Notes: a model not told the origin generated them from the sequence alone. Positions 1 through 6,785 are shown, numbered from the stretch's first letter. The stretch is DNA of 12,223 nt from Candidatus Izemoplasma sp. (GCA_007123975.1 SLFZ01000076.1:1-12223), one strand, 5' to 3'. Made by a program: numbers and translations.

Positions 1-1160
1 AGGATGAGGTCGCCGTCATCGGCGCCGGTTTTCGCGCGAATGGCATCGGTCTCGTCGGTTGATAAAAACTTCGCGACCGACCCGCTGACGCCGTCTTGGA
101 ATTTTAAGAACGCAAGGCCCTTCGCGCCGTGCTTCTTCGCTTCTTCCGTGAGCGCATCGATGGCCTTTCTCGAGTAGGCTTTGGCGCCGCCTTTGACATT
201 GATCGCTTGCACGCTTCCACCGTGTTGAAGGACGGAAGCGAACACCTTGAAATCGGTGTTTTTGAGGATGCCCGATAAATCCTTCAGCAACATCCCAAAC
301 CGGGTGTCGGGCTTATCGGAGCCGTAATCGCGCATCGCATCGTGGTAGGTCATCCGCGGGAAGGGTTGATCAAAAACCTTGCCGGTGACGGTTTTCATGA
401 TGTGCTTTATGAGCTGTTCGCTCGTTTGAATGACCGTTTCTTGGTCGACAAAGCTCATCTCGATGTCAATTTGCGTGAACTCCGGTTGCCGGTCGCTTCG
501 CAAGTCTTCGTCGCGGAAGCATTTGGCGATTTGGTAGTATTTTTCAAAGCCGCTTACCATCAAAAGTTGTTTAAAAAGCTGAGGAGATTGTGGAAGCGCG
601 TAATATTCGCCTTTGTGGATGCGGCTTGGCACGACGTAGTCGCGCGCGCCTTCAGGGGTTGAGGCGGTCAGCATCGGTGTTTCAAACTCGATGAACCCTT
701 CGTCATCGAGGAAAGACCGTGTCGCGCGCATCATCTGGTGGCGCAGACGCATCATCTTTTGTAAGACCGGGCGGCGCAAGTCGAGGTAACGGTACTTGAG
801 CCGCGTGTCCTCAAGCGCGTCGGTGTCGTCTTGGATGATGAGCGGCGGCTGTTTGGCGGTGTTTAAGACGACGAGTTTGTCGACGTCGATCTCGACGTCG
901 CCGGTCGGAAGGTTTGGGTTTTTGCTGGCGCGTTCGCGGACGACGCCTTGGACGTCGACGACGTATTCGTTTTTCAGCGCTTGGGCAATCGATTTTAAAT
1001 CGTTATCGGCGTCAAAGGCGAGTTGGGTGATGCCTTCGCGGTCGCGGAGGTCAATGAACACAAGGTTTCCAAGATCACGGCGTTTGGCGACAAAGCCTTT
1101 CAGTCGCACGCGCGTGCCGACATCGTCGATGCGCAGGGCGTTGTTGTGGTGTGTGTACAT
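1..1160 (-). CDS. aspS: Aspartyl-tRNA synthetase (AspRS), 3' end beyond window
   Basis: Class II aminoacyl-tRNA synthetase that charges tRNA-Asp with aspartate in the cytosol. Reading down from the ATG at 1160 gives 386 open codons that run off the window edge; the bacterial enzyme is about 590 residues, so roughly a third (including motif 3) is missing. Visible parts: an N-terminal OB-fold anticodon-binding domain (about residues 1-105, with RRDLGNLVFIDLRDREG); motif 1 around FETPMLTASTPEGARDY (near residue 160); LPQSPQLFKQLLM; motif 2 as FRDEDLRSDRQPEFTQID (near residues 215-232); then DYGSDKPDTRFGM and the start of the bacterial-type GAD insertion. Leu30 and Lys80 match the pattern described for discriminating (tRNA-Asp only) enzymes. 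The start follows hisS by one base, with AAGGAG 9 nt upstream inside the last hisS codons, so the two genes are co-transcribed and probably translationally coupled under the hisS T-box. Confidence 0.97.
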   Translation of the reverse strand, partial: MYTHHNNALRIDDVGTRVRLKGFVAKRRDLGNLVFIDLRDREGITQLAFDADNDLKSIAQALKNEYVVDVQGVVRERASKNPNLPTGDVEIDVDKLVVLNTAKQPPLIIQDDTDALEDTRLKYRYLDLRRPVLQKMMRLRHQMMRATRSFLDDEGFIEFETPMLTASTPEGARDYVVPSRIHKGEYYALPQSPQLFKQLLMVSGFEKYYQIAKCFRDEDLRSDRQPEFTQIDIEMSFVDQETVIQTSEQLIKHIMKTVTGKVFDQPFPRMTYHDAMRDYGSDKPDTRFGMLLKDLSGILKNTDFKVFASVLQHGGSVQAINVKGGAKAYSRKAIDALTEEAKKHGAKGLAFLKFQDGVSGSVAKFLSTDETDAIRAKTGADDGDLI

Positions 1161-1161
1161 G

Positions 1162-2469
1162 TTATCGAGCTCCTTTTTGGTAATCGCAGTCTTCGCAGGC
1201 ATCGCCTTTGGTAAGCAGCTTAACGACCGTTTCATAAGCGCCTTCAAGCGACGTGTTCACCGTGTCGCCGGTGCGTTGGTCTTTGATCTCGATCTCGCGT
1301 TTGGCGATTTCGGCATCGCCAATGACGATGACAAAACGCGCCTTTTGGTGGTCGGACTGCTTAAACTGCCCTTTGATGTTTTTATCCAAGTAATCGGTGT
1401 TGGCGGTGAGGCCACCGATGCGGAATCGCTGCATCAGCGCAAGCGTTGCCAGTTTCGCTTGGTCGCCTAGGGCGATGAAATAGACATGGAGGTTGGACGC
1501 TTCAGGCGTGATGCCGGCGGCTTTCATGGCGACGATGATGCGTTCGATGCCAAAGGCGAAGCCGGTGGCCGGCGTCTGGGGCCCTCCCAAGGTTTCGACG
1601 AGGTTGTTGTAGCGGCCGCCACCGCAGATGGCGTTTTGTCGACCGAGCAACGCTTCGGGCACCTTGATTTCAAACACCGTGTGGGTGTAGTAATCAAGCC
1701 CACGAACCAGATTGTCGTCAACGACAAATGGAATCTGCATGGCTTTAAGCGCCGCTTGAACGCGTTCAAAGTGCGTACGATCTTCTTCTACCAAGTAATC
1801 GAGCGGCTTGGGCGCGCCTTTAACGAGCGGGTGGTCGGCGTCAACCTTGCAGTCGAGGATGCGCAAGGGGTTGTCTTTATAACGCGTTTGGCAATCGCCG
1901 CAGAGCGCGGTAATATCGTCTTTCAAATGGGCTTTAAGCGCTTGGTGGTAGGCGGTTTTGCTTGCTTTACCACCGAGGCTGTTGAGGTGCACGGTGACGT
2001 CTTTGAGTTTGATCGCTTTTAAGAACGTGACCGCGTACGCGATGACTTCGGCGTCGATTTCTGGCGAAGCCGATCCAAAGGCTTCGGCACCAAACTGACG
2101 GAATTCGCGGAAACGCCCCTTCTGCGGGCGTTCATAGCGAAACATCGACCCGTAGTAAAAGTATTTTTGCGGCGTCACGGGATTGGCGTAGAGCTTGTTT
2201 TCAATGTAGGCGCGCACGACGCCGGCGGTGCCTTCGGGCCGCAAGGTGTTTTGGCGGTTCCCGCGGTCTTCGAAGGTGTAGGTTTCTTTGTTGATGATGT
2301 CGGTCGTTTCACCGACGCCGCGGTGGAAGAGTTCGGTTGCCTCAAAGTGCGGCGTGCGAATTTCTTCGTAGCGGAAGAGTTTGCTGACGGTGAGCATCTT
2401 CTTCTCGATTTCTTGCAAGTAGCCGATGTCGTCGGTGACATCGTAGGTGCCTTTCATTTTTGTGATCAT
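1162..2469 (-). CDS. hisS: Histidyl-tRNA synthetase (HisRS)
   Basis: Class II synthetase that charges tRNA-His with histidine, normally as a homodimer. The 435-residue protein shows MKGTYDV near the N-terminus, motif 1 (EIRTPHFEATELFHRG), motif 2 (YYGSMFRYERPQKGRFREFRQ), the insertion with LCGDCQTRYKDNPLRILDCK, the HisRS-specific RGLDYYTHTVFE, the glycine-rich AICGGGRYNNLVE, motif 3 (GFAFGIERI), and a C-terminal anticodon-binding domain. The start chosen is the ATG at 2469, because AAGGAG (2478-2483) lies 8 nt before it. An upstream in-frame GTG at 2478 overlaps that ribosome-binding site and cannot be served by it. The extreme C-terminus carries a short tail with CEDC, which I do not recognise as a usual HisRS feature. 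It is the first gene of the hisS-aspS unit, controlled by the T-box leader directly upstream. Confidence 0.97.
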   Translation of the reverse strand: MITKMKGTYDVTDDIGYLQEIEKKMLTVSKLFRYEEIRTPHFEATELFHRGVGETTDIINKETYTFEDRGNRQNTLRPEGTAGVVRAYIENKLYANPVTPQKYFYYGSMFRYERPQKGRFREFRQFGAEAFGSASPEIDAEVIAYAVTFLKAIKLKDVTVHLNSLGGKASKTAYHQALKAHLKDDITALCGDCQTRYKDNPLRILDCKVDADHPLVKGAPKPLDYLVEEDRTHFERVQAALKAMQIPFVVDDNLVRGLDYYTHTVFEIKVPEALLGRQNAICGGGRYNNLVETLGGPQTPATGFAFGIERIIVAMKAAGITPEASNLHVYFIALGDQAKLATLALMQRFRIGGLTANTDYLDKNIKGQFKQSDHQKARFVIVIGDAEIAKREIEIKDQRTGDTVNTSLEGAYETVVKLLTKGDACEDCDYQKGAR

Positions 2470-2477
2470 CGTGGTCA

Positions 2478-2483
2478 CTCCTT
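2478..2483 (-). promoter_or_regulatory. Ribosome-binding site of hisS
   Basis: AAGGAG on the minus strand, 8 nt from the ATG at 2469 and just after the U-run of the T-box terminator. It overlaps the alternative GTG at 2478 and so decides the start in favour of the ATG. Confidence 0.85.
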
Positions 2484-2488
2484 CTTAT

Positions 2489-2519
2489 AAAAAAACCGCC
2501 CTTAGAAAAGCTAAGGGCG
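2489..2519 (-). terminator. Intrinsic terminator of the hisS T-box leader
   Basis: Perfect 9-bp stem CGCCCTTAG (2519-2511) / CTAAGGGCG (2505-2497) with a 5-nt loop CTTTT, followed by G and a run of seven T (2495-2489). Its 5' arm contains the bases needed for the antiterminator (CGC and CCTTAG, 2519-2511), so the two structures exclude each other. It stops transcription before hisS when the cognate tRNA is charged. It would also catch transcripts reading through from the acetyltransferase gene upstream. Confidence 0.95.
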
Positions 2520-2714
2520 AATCGCTCCGCGGTACCACCTTAGTTCCGGTCAATGACCGGCCCTTTACCCGTAACGCGGGCGACGTCCCTCCCTACTATT
2601 ATTTCAAGAGGACCCTTGGAAACGTCCGGCCCAATGCGTGCATGCGGCGCTCTCACCATCCGCCGTTCGCTTTAATGCGTGTCAAGGGGCTTCTTTTCCG
2701 CTTCGGTTTATGTC
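2489..2714 (-). ncRNA. T-box riboswitch leader of hisS-aspS
   Basis: The leader carries the T-box sequence AAGGTGGTACCGCGG (2541-2527; family consensus AGGGUGGNACCGCG). The antiterminator is CTAAGG (2543-2538) paired with CCTTAG (2516-2511) and GCG (2530-2528) paired with CGC (2519-2517), leaving the 7-nt bulge TGGTACC whose TGGT (2537-2534) contacts the tRNA 3' end. Upstream, Stem I has an apical helix CGGCG/CGCCG (2665-2661, 2649-2645) closing GATGGTGAGAG, the conserved distal-loop type. The specifier loop can be drawn between GGAAA/TTTCC (2699-2695, 2622-2618) and GCCC/GGGC (2690-2687, 2632-2629), with AGAA on the 5' side (the AGUA position) and CGGACG on the 3' side. The best specifier is GAC (Asp, 2626-2624), followed by a purine. 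Hairpins CCCG/CGGG (2580-2568) and CCGGTC/GACCGG (2560-2546) fit Stem III and an extra stem. T-boxes respond to uncharged tRNA by blocking the terminator. The start at 2714 is inferred from the promoter. Confidence 0.93.
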
Positions 2715-2720
2715 AACGTC

Positions 2721-2749
2721 ATTATACCGCTTGCGCGGGCGCGTGTCAA
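2721..2749 (-). promoter_or_regulatory. Sigma-A (sigma-70 type) promoter of hisS-aspS
   Basis: Exact consensus -35 TTGACA (2749-2744) and -10 TATAAT (2726-2721) separated by the ideal 17 nt, placed just after the end of the acetyltransferase gene and immediately before the T-box leader. Transcription should start near 2714-2712. I found no other TATAAT on this strand in the window. A maximal promoter suits a T-box, in which control is by early termination rather than by initiation. Confidence 0.93.
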
Positions 2750-2759
2750 TCACCAGACG

Positions 2760-3350
2760 TCAATCGTCGATGACGATCGATTGTTTGAATGGCGCGTAGA
2801 CATCGTGGTAATCGCGGGCGTAGTCGTCGTCGGTGTAGCTCGCGACGACCTCATCAAGCAACCTCCCATCGGCGTGTTTAAAGGCTTTGCGAAGCAAGCC
2901 TTCCTCGGTGAAGCCGAGCTTTTTGCGCAGCGCGCGACTTGGTTCGTTATCGGGAAAGTGTTTGTAGGCGATGCGTTTGAGGTCGAACCGTTCGATGCCG
3001 ATGACAATCGCGGCGCGCGCCGCTTCGGTCATGATGCCTTGGTTCCAGTAGGCCTCATCGAGGGCAAAGCCGATTTCTGCTTTGTGTTCATGGAAGCCGT
3101 GAAACTCAATCGTGCCAATGAGGCGACGGTCGGCCTTGTGCATGATTGCCCACGGGCCCGGCTGGCCGCGTTTTTGTTTGTCTTCGACAAAATCCAAAAA
3201 ATCGTGGGCATCGTCAAGCGAGGCGTGCGGCAACCACCCGGCAGGCGGTCCGACGGCCGGGTTTTTCGCCCAGGCGTAGATGGCGTTTGCGTCTTTGCGC
3301 CTCAAGGGCCGCAGGCGGAGCCGCGGCGTGGTGATGGACGGCAGGTTCAC
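2760..3350 (-). CDS. GNAT acetyltransferase, RimJ/RimL type
   Basis: A 196-residue acetyl-CoA-dependent N-acetyltransferase of the Acetyltransf_3 (RimJ/RimL-like) branch of the GNAT superfamily. It shows the entry strand TPRLRLRPL (residues 8-16), the RimJ/L-like PPAGWLPH near residues 35-42, IGTIEFHG, the CoA-binding motif A region AEIGFALDEAYWNQGIMTEAA (91-111, with a degenerate QGIMTE turn), and motif B as NEPSRALRKKLGFTEEGLLR (about 135-154). Family members acetylate ribosomal protein N-termini, antibiotics or small molecules; the substrate cannot be read from the sequence. The start is the GTG at 3350, which overlaps the stop of the upstream GNAT gene as GTGA, a typical coupled arrangement. 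A longer reading from a TTG at 3386 would overlap by 40 nt and adds nothing recognisable. The stop lies 10 nt before the -35 box of the hisS promoter. Confidence 0.88.
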   Translation of the reverse strand: MNLPSITTPRLRLRPLRRKDANAIYAWAKNPAVGPPAGWLPHASLDDAHDFLDFVEDKQKRGQPGPWAIMHKADRRLIGTIEFHGFHEHKAEIGFALDEAYWNQGIMTEAARAAIVIGIERFDLKRIAYKHFPDNEPSRALRKKLGFTEEGLLRKAFKHADGRLLDEVVASYTDDDYARDYHDVYAPFKQSIVIDD

Positions 3351-4159
3351 GGGATGGCTTTGGTGTCCTTGATCAGCATAATCCAATCGCTTAAGTAGAC
3401 AAAACCGTATTTCTCATAGAGCGCCCCGGCGCGAGGGTCATCGTAGTAAAGACACAAGGTTTTGTCTTTGTGGTTGACGTAGTAGTCGACGAGGTAATGC
3501 ATGACTTTTTTTCCAAGCCCGCGACTGCGGTAGTCGGGATGCGTGGCGACGCCGACAACCATCGCGGTGCGCTTGGTTTCAAAGACGGCGCTGGCGTTGG
3601 CGACGACTTTCCCGTCTTCGCGGTAAAACACGGTCGTGCCGTTGTCGCCGGTGTTGTCCATCAAGTACTGGATGAACTCTTCTTTCGTCTTCTTTCGCAC
3701 GCTGTCGAGTTCTTCGATGCCGTTTAAGAGGTCGTAGACGAGATCCGCGTCGGCTTCATTGTCGAGCACCTCGATGCCGCTATAGTCGACGTCGGGGTCG
3801 CGTGTGAAGGTGGTCGATTTCATGAACTCGAGGCGGTCTTCGTAGACGTCCTTGAGGTGCGGGCTGATGGCGCGCATGAGTGAGGCTTTGCCGCTGATGA
3901 AGAGGTAGTCGTAGCGCTTAAACACATCGACCCAGTCGGTGTTGAAGTCATCCTCAAGGGCATAGTAGACAATGTGGGAGAGGTTTCGGCTCATCGCGGC
4001 GTAGTACTCGCCGTTGCGAAATTCCGCGTAAATGGCGGTTCCCTCATGGTCAAACCCGAAGTTTTTAATGTCGCCAATGAGGTAGAGGTTGATCTCGGGC
4101 TCGCGGTACAAAAATGCAAGCACATCGTCGCGGTCTTTCTCAGTGAGTTTACGTATCAT
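3347..4159 (-). CDS. GNAT-family N-acetyltransferase with an extra N-terminal half
   Basis: A 270-residue protein whose C-terminal half (about residues 125-265) is a GNAT fold: GTTVFYREDGKVVANAS, then motif A VVGVATHPDYRSRGLGKKVM (201-220) with the acetyl-CoA pyrophosphate loop RSRGLG, and motif B DDPRAGALYEKYGF (240-253). The N-terminal half (INLYLIGDIKNFGF and following) looks like the divergent first domain of two-domain GNATs and has no CoA loop. The substrate is unknown. The ATG at 4159 has AAAGGA 9 nt upstream within the last dtd codons, and the gene overlaps dtd by 11 nt; it overlaps the next GNAT gene by 4 nt. It occupies the place, between dtd and hisS, where many Bacillota carry a cell-wall amidase gene (lytH). 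Confidence 0.88.
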   Translation of the reverse strand: MIRKLTEKDRDDVLAFLYREPEINLYLIGDIKNFGFDHEGTAIYAEFRNGEYYAAMSRNLSHIVYYALEDDFNTDWVDVFKRYDYLFISGKASLMRAISPHLKDVYEDRLEFMKSTTFTRDPDVDYSGIEVLDNEADADLVYDLLNGIEELDSVRKKTKEEFIQYLMDNTGDNGTTVFYREDGKVVANASAVFETKRTAMVVGVATHPDYRSRGLGKKVMHYLVDYYVNHKDKTLCLYYDDPRAGALYEKYGFVYLSDWIMLIKDTKAIP

Positions 4160-4604
4160 CGTTCTCGGTCCTTTCCAGCATGATCGTCACCGGGCCGTCG
4201 TTGGTCAGCGATATTTTCATCGCCGCGCCGAACTGACCGGTGTGCACGACCACGCCTTGACGGGATAGCGCGGCGTTGAAACGCGCGTAAAGTTTCTCCG
4301 CAAGCGCGGGTTCAAGGGCTTTAATGAAGGAAGGACGGTTGCCTTTGTTGGCGTCCGCTTCCAAGGTAAACTGGCTAATGGATAAAACCTCTCCATGCAC
4401 GTCTTTGAGCGAAAGGTTCATCTTCCCCTCATCGTCGGAAAAAATGCGGAGGTTGGCGACCTTTTTTGCCATCCACGGTATCGCGTCGCCGGTTTCGCCT
4501 TCTTGAAACGAGACCAAACAGACAAACCCTTGGCCAATCGATGCGGTGGACACGCCATCGATGATGCAGGCGGCGTCGCTGACGCGTTGGACGAGAACCT
4601 TCAT
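4149..4604 (-). CDS. dtd: D-aminoacyl-tRNA deacylase
   Basis: Hydrolyses D-aminoacyl-tRNAs (also glycyl-tRNA-Ala), recycling tRNA and keeping D-residues out of proteins; it acts as a homodimer in the cytosol. The protein has 151 residues, the normal length. Family signatures are complete: MKVLVQRVS at the N-terminus, GKMNLSLKDV, the SQFTLEADANKGNRPSF motif (residues about 78-93), TGQFGAAMKISL and the Gly-cisPro motif NDGPVT (135-140). The start is the ATG at 4604, which shares its A with the TGA of rel (TGATG). A GTG one codon upstream is possible, but MK(V)xVQRV is the usual family start. A weak GAAAGG lies upstream inside rel, so translation probably depends on coupling to rel. The rel-dtd pairing is widely conserved in Bacillota. 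Confidence 0.97.
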   Translation of the reverse strand: MKVLVQRVSDAACIIDGVSTASIGQGFVCLVSFQEGETGDAIPWMAKKVANLRIFSDDEGKMNLSLKDVHGEVLSISQFTLEADANKGNRPSFIKALEPALAEKLYARFNAALSRQGVVVHTGQFGAAMKISLTNDGPVTIMLERTENDDT

Positions 4605-6778
4605 CACTTCATCAACCTTTCGATGCTGAAGACGCCACGGACTTTCTTGACGTTGCGGATGACGGTTTCGAGTTCGCTTTTATGGCGCACGCCAACTTTG
4701 AGCTTGATGACGCCTTCGCCGCGCTTGTTGGTGTTGGCGGCGACTTGGATGACGCTCGCTTTATTGGCGGTCATCGTGTTGATGATCTCGGCGAGGATGT
4801 TGTCGCGGTTGGAGACGATGAGTTTGACGTTGACGCCGTAGACGCGGGTGCGATCGGTGCCCCACTCGACGTTGATGTAACGGCCTTCATCAAGGTTTTG
4901 CAGGTTGTTGCAGCGGGTCCGGTGGACGGCGATGCCGGTGCCTTTGGAGACGTAGCCGGTCACGCGGTCACCAGGAATCGGCGTGCAGCAGTTCGAAAGC
5001 TTGATTGACGGGTTGTCGATGCCTTCAATGATGATGTCGGTTTCGCTTTTAGTGTCTTTTTGCTCGCGGCGATTGATGGCGTCGATGAGTTCTTGTTCTT
5101 TGGCTTTCTCTTCGCCGATAAGCACGTTGATGGCGCCGTTGGCGCTAATCGTGTTTTTGCCGATTTCGTAGTAAAGGTCTTCAACCGTCTTGACGCCCTT
5201 GTGCAAAAAGTTATCGGCGGCGAGTTTATCCGATAAAGGCATGGAAGCGCCGCGGGCGGTGAGTTCGCGTTGGAACTCTTCTTTTCCCATTTCAACGAGC
5301 ACGTCGCGGCGTTGTTTGTTCAGGTAGTTTTTGATTTTTGATTTGGCACCCGAGGTTTTGACGAGTTTCAACCAGTTGTCGTTGGGGCCAAAGCTGTTTT
5401 TGCTGGTTTTGATGTTGACGATGTCGCCGGTTTGCAGTTCATACTCAAGCGGCACGATCTTGCCGTTGACGATGGCACCGACGCAGCGAATGCCGATCTC
5501 GGTGTGGATGCGGAAGGCAAAGTCAAGAGGCGTTGCGCTTTTAGGCAAGTCGATGATGTCGCCTTTCGGCGTAAAGACGTAGACGTTTGAATGTAAGATG
5601 TCGTCGCGCAAAAGGTCAAGGACGTCCTCGTCGGATTCGCTTTCTTCGGTGAACTTGATGAGGTCGCCGTACCATTTGAGCTTTTTGCTGACGAGTTCGG
5701 TCATCGGCACGCGGCCGCGGTTTTCTTTGTACGACCAGTGTGCGGCAATCCCGTACTCGGCAATTTGGTCCATCTCTTTGGTGCGGATTTGGATTTCATA
5801 GACTTTGCCGTTGGCGATGACCGAGGTATGCAATGATTGGTACAAGTTGGGCTTAGGCATCGCGATGTAATCTTTAAAGCGGTTGGGGATCGGCGTCCAT
5901 TTGCTGTGGATGACGCCGATGGCGCTGTAGCACGCTTCGACGTTTTTCACGATGATGCGCAGGGCGAGCAAATCGAAGATGTCGTCGAAGTCTTTGTTGC
6001 GGGTTTGCATTTTTTTGTAGACGGAATAGATGTTTTTAATGCGTCCTTTGACGTCAAACTCGAAGTTGTGTTCGCTCAGCAAATACTCGAGGTTCGTGCG
6101 CATTAGGTCGAGGTCTTCTTCGCGGTTTTCACGCGTGTCGCTAATCATCTGCGCGATCAAGCGGTACTGACCGGGTTGAAGGTATTTGAATGCGGTGTCT
6201 TCAAGTTCGGCTTTGAGCACGTACATACCAAGTCGATGGCCGAGGGGGGCGTAAATATCGAGCGTTTCTTTGGCAATGCGCTTTTGCTTATCTTCGGGCA
6301 AGCTTCCAAGCGTGCGCATGTTGTGCAAGCGATCGGCGAGCTTGACGATGATGACACGGATGTCTTTGCTCATGGCAAGGAGCATCTTCTGGTAGTTTCG
6401 CGCTTGGATTTCTTGTTTTTCCGCTTCTTCGGCGTCTAACCCCTTAAACTTATATTGTCCGAGTTTGGTGACGCCCTCGGTCAACAGCGCGACCTCTTCG
6501 CCAAACGCTTCTTTGATGTCGTCAAACGAGGCGCTGGTGTCTTCGATGCAATCGTGCAAAAGCCCCGCCATAATCGTGGTGGGGTCCGTCTTGTATTCAA
6601 CGAGGATGTGGGCGACGCTAAGCGGATGGCTGATGTACTCATCGCCACTTTTTCGCATCTGTCCTTGGTGGTGGCTCACCGCAAAATCGTACGCCGCGCG
6701 GATGCGCGCACGATCGTTATCGTCATCGATGTAAGTTTCCAGGTCTGCCATGAAACGTTCATAAGTCGCATTGGTCAT
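4604..6778 (-). CDS. rel: Bifunctional (p)ppGpp synthetase/hydrolase, long RelA/SpoT (Rel) type
   Basis: Makes (p)ppGpp from ATP and GTP/GDP when uncharged tRNA sits in the ribosomal A site, and degrades it otherwise. The 724-residue protein has all domains of a long Rel. HD hydrolase: HPLSV with His51, LLHDCIEDT with His75-Asp76, and LADRLHNMRTL with Asp149/Asn153, so hydrolysis looks intact. Synthetase: DLLALRII (Asp269), RFKD at 300-303 (the RXKD form found in bifunctional enzymes), LYQSLHT with Tyr313, and YEIQIRT with Glu328, so synthesis looks intact. TGS domain at about 396-457 (VYVFTPKGDIIDLP); helical part; zinc-finger/CC-type motif NCCTPIPGD with His619 and Cys623; ACT domain at about 645-724. 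The start is the ATG at 6778 with a strong AAGGAGG 7 nt upstream; a TTG-initiated extension to 6802 would span that site. It lies between apt and dtd, as in Bacillus. Confidence 0.97.
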   Translation of the reverse strand: MTNATYERFMADLETYIDDDNDRARIRAAYDFAVSHHQGQMRKSGDEYISHPLSVAHILVEYKTDPTTIMAGLLHDCIEDTSASFDDIKEAFGEEVALLTEGVTKLGQYKFKGLDAEEAEKQEIQARNYQKMLLAMSKDIRVIIVKLADRLHNMRTLGSLPEDKQKRIAKETLDIYAPLGHRLGMYVLKAELEDTAFKYLQPGQYRLIAQMISDTRENREEDLDLMRTNLEYLLSEHNFEFDVKGRIKNIYSVYKKMQTRNKDFDDIFDLLALRIIVKNVEACYSAIGVIHSKWTPIPNRFKDYIAMPKPNLYQSLHTSVIANGKVYEIQIRTKEMDQIAEYGIAAHWSYKENRGRVPMTELVSKKLKWYGDLIKFTEESESDEDVLDLLRDDILHSNVYVFTPKGDIIDLPKSATPLDFAFRIHTEIGIRCVGAIVNGKIVPLEYELQTGDIVNIKTSKNSFGPNDNWLKLVKTSGAKSKIKNYLNKQRRDVLVEMGKEEFQRELTARGASMPLSDKLAADNFLHKGVKTVEDLYYEIGKNTISANGAINVLIGEEKAKEQELIDAINRREQKDTKSETDIIIEGIDNPSIKLSNCCTPIPGDRVTGYVSKGTGIAVHRTRCNNLQNLDEGRYINVEWGTDRTRVYGVNVKLIVSNRDNILAEIINTMTANKASVIQVAANTNKRGEGVIKLKVGVRHKSELETVIRNVKKVRGVFSIERLMK

Positions 6779-6785
6779 CCGCGCA

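Noticed and set aside
796..1470. Plus-strand open frame of 224 codons across the aspS-hisS junction
   Set aside because: Opposite two clear synthetase genes; the product is Ser/Arg-rich with no recognisable motif.
2470..2478. GTG at 2478 as the start of hisS
   Set aside because: It overlaps the AAGGAG ribosome-binding site; the ATG at 2469 has the right spacing.
2546..2560. CCGGTCATTGACCGG as a protein-binding operator or separate terminator
   Set aside because: It sits between the Stem III-like hairpin and the T-box sequence, has no U-run after it, and is better read as a leader stem.
2680..2716. Two further TTGACA hexamers (2716-2711 and 2685-2680) as extra -35 boxes
   Set aside because: At 17-nt spacing the -10 positions read GAAGCC and CGGATG, which are not promoter-like. 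They lie inside the T-box leader.
2447..2773. Plus-strand frame across the hisS leader
   Set aside because: The sequence is fully explained by the promoter, T-box and terminator on the other strand.
3351..3386. TTG at 3386 as the start of the RimJ/RimL-type GNAT
   Set aside because: It would overlap the previous gene by 40 nt. The GTG at 3350 gives the common 4-nt stop/start overlap and begins right at the conserved domain.
2760..4606. UGA as a tryptophan codon (mycoplasma code)
   Set aside because: rel and both GNAT genes end naturally at TGA at the expected protein length, and Trp is written TGG, for example in Rel KWTPIPN.
4604..6778. Possibility that Rel is a monofunctional synthetase or hydrolase
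   Set aside because: Both active sites retain their key residues (His51, His75-Asp76, Asp149, Asn153; Asp269, Tyr313, Glu328) and the RXKD motif typical of bifunctional enzymes.
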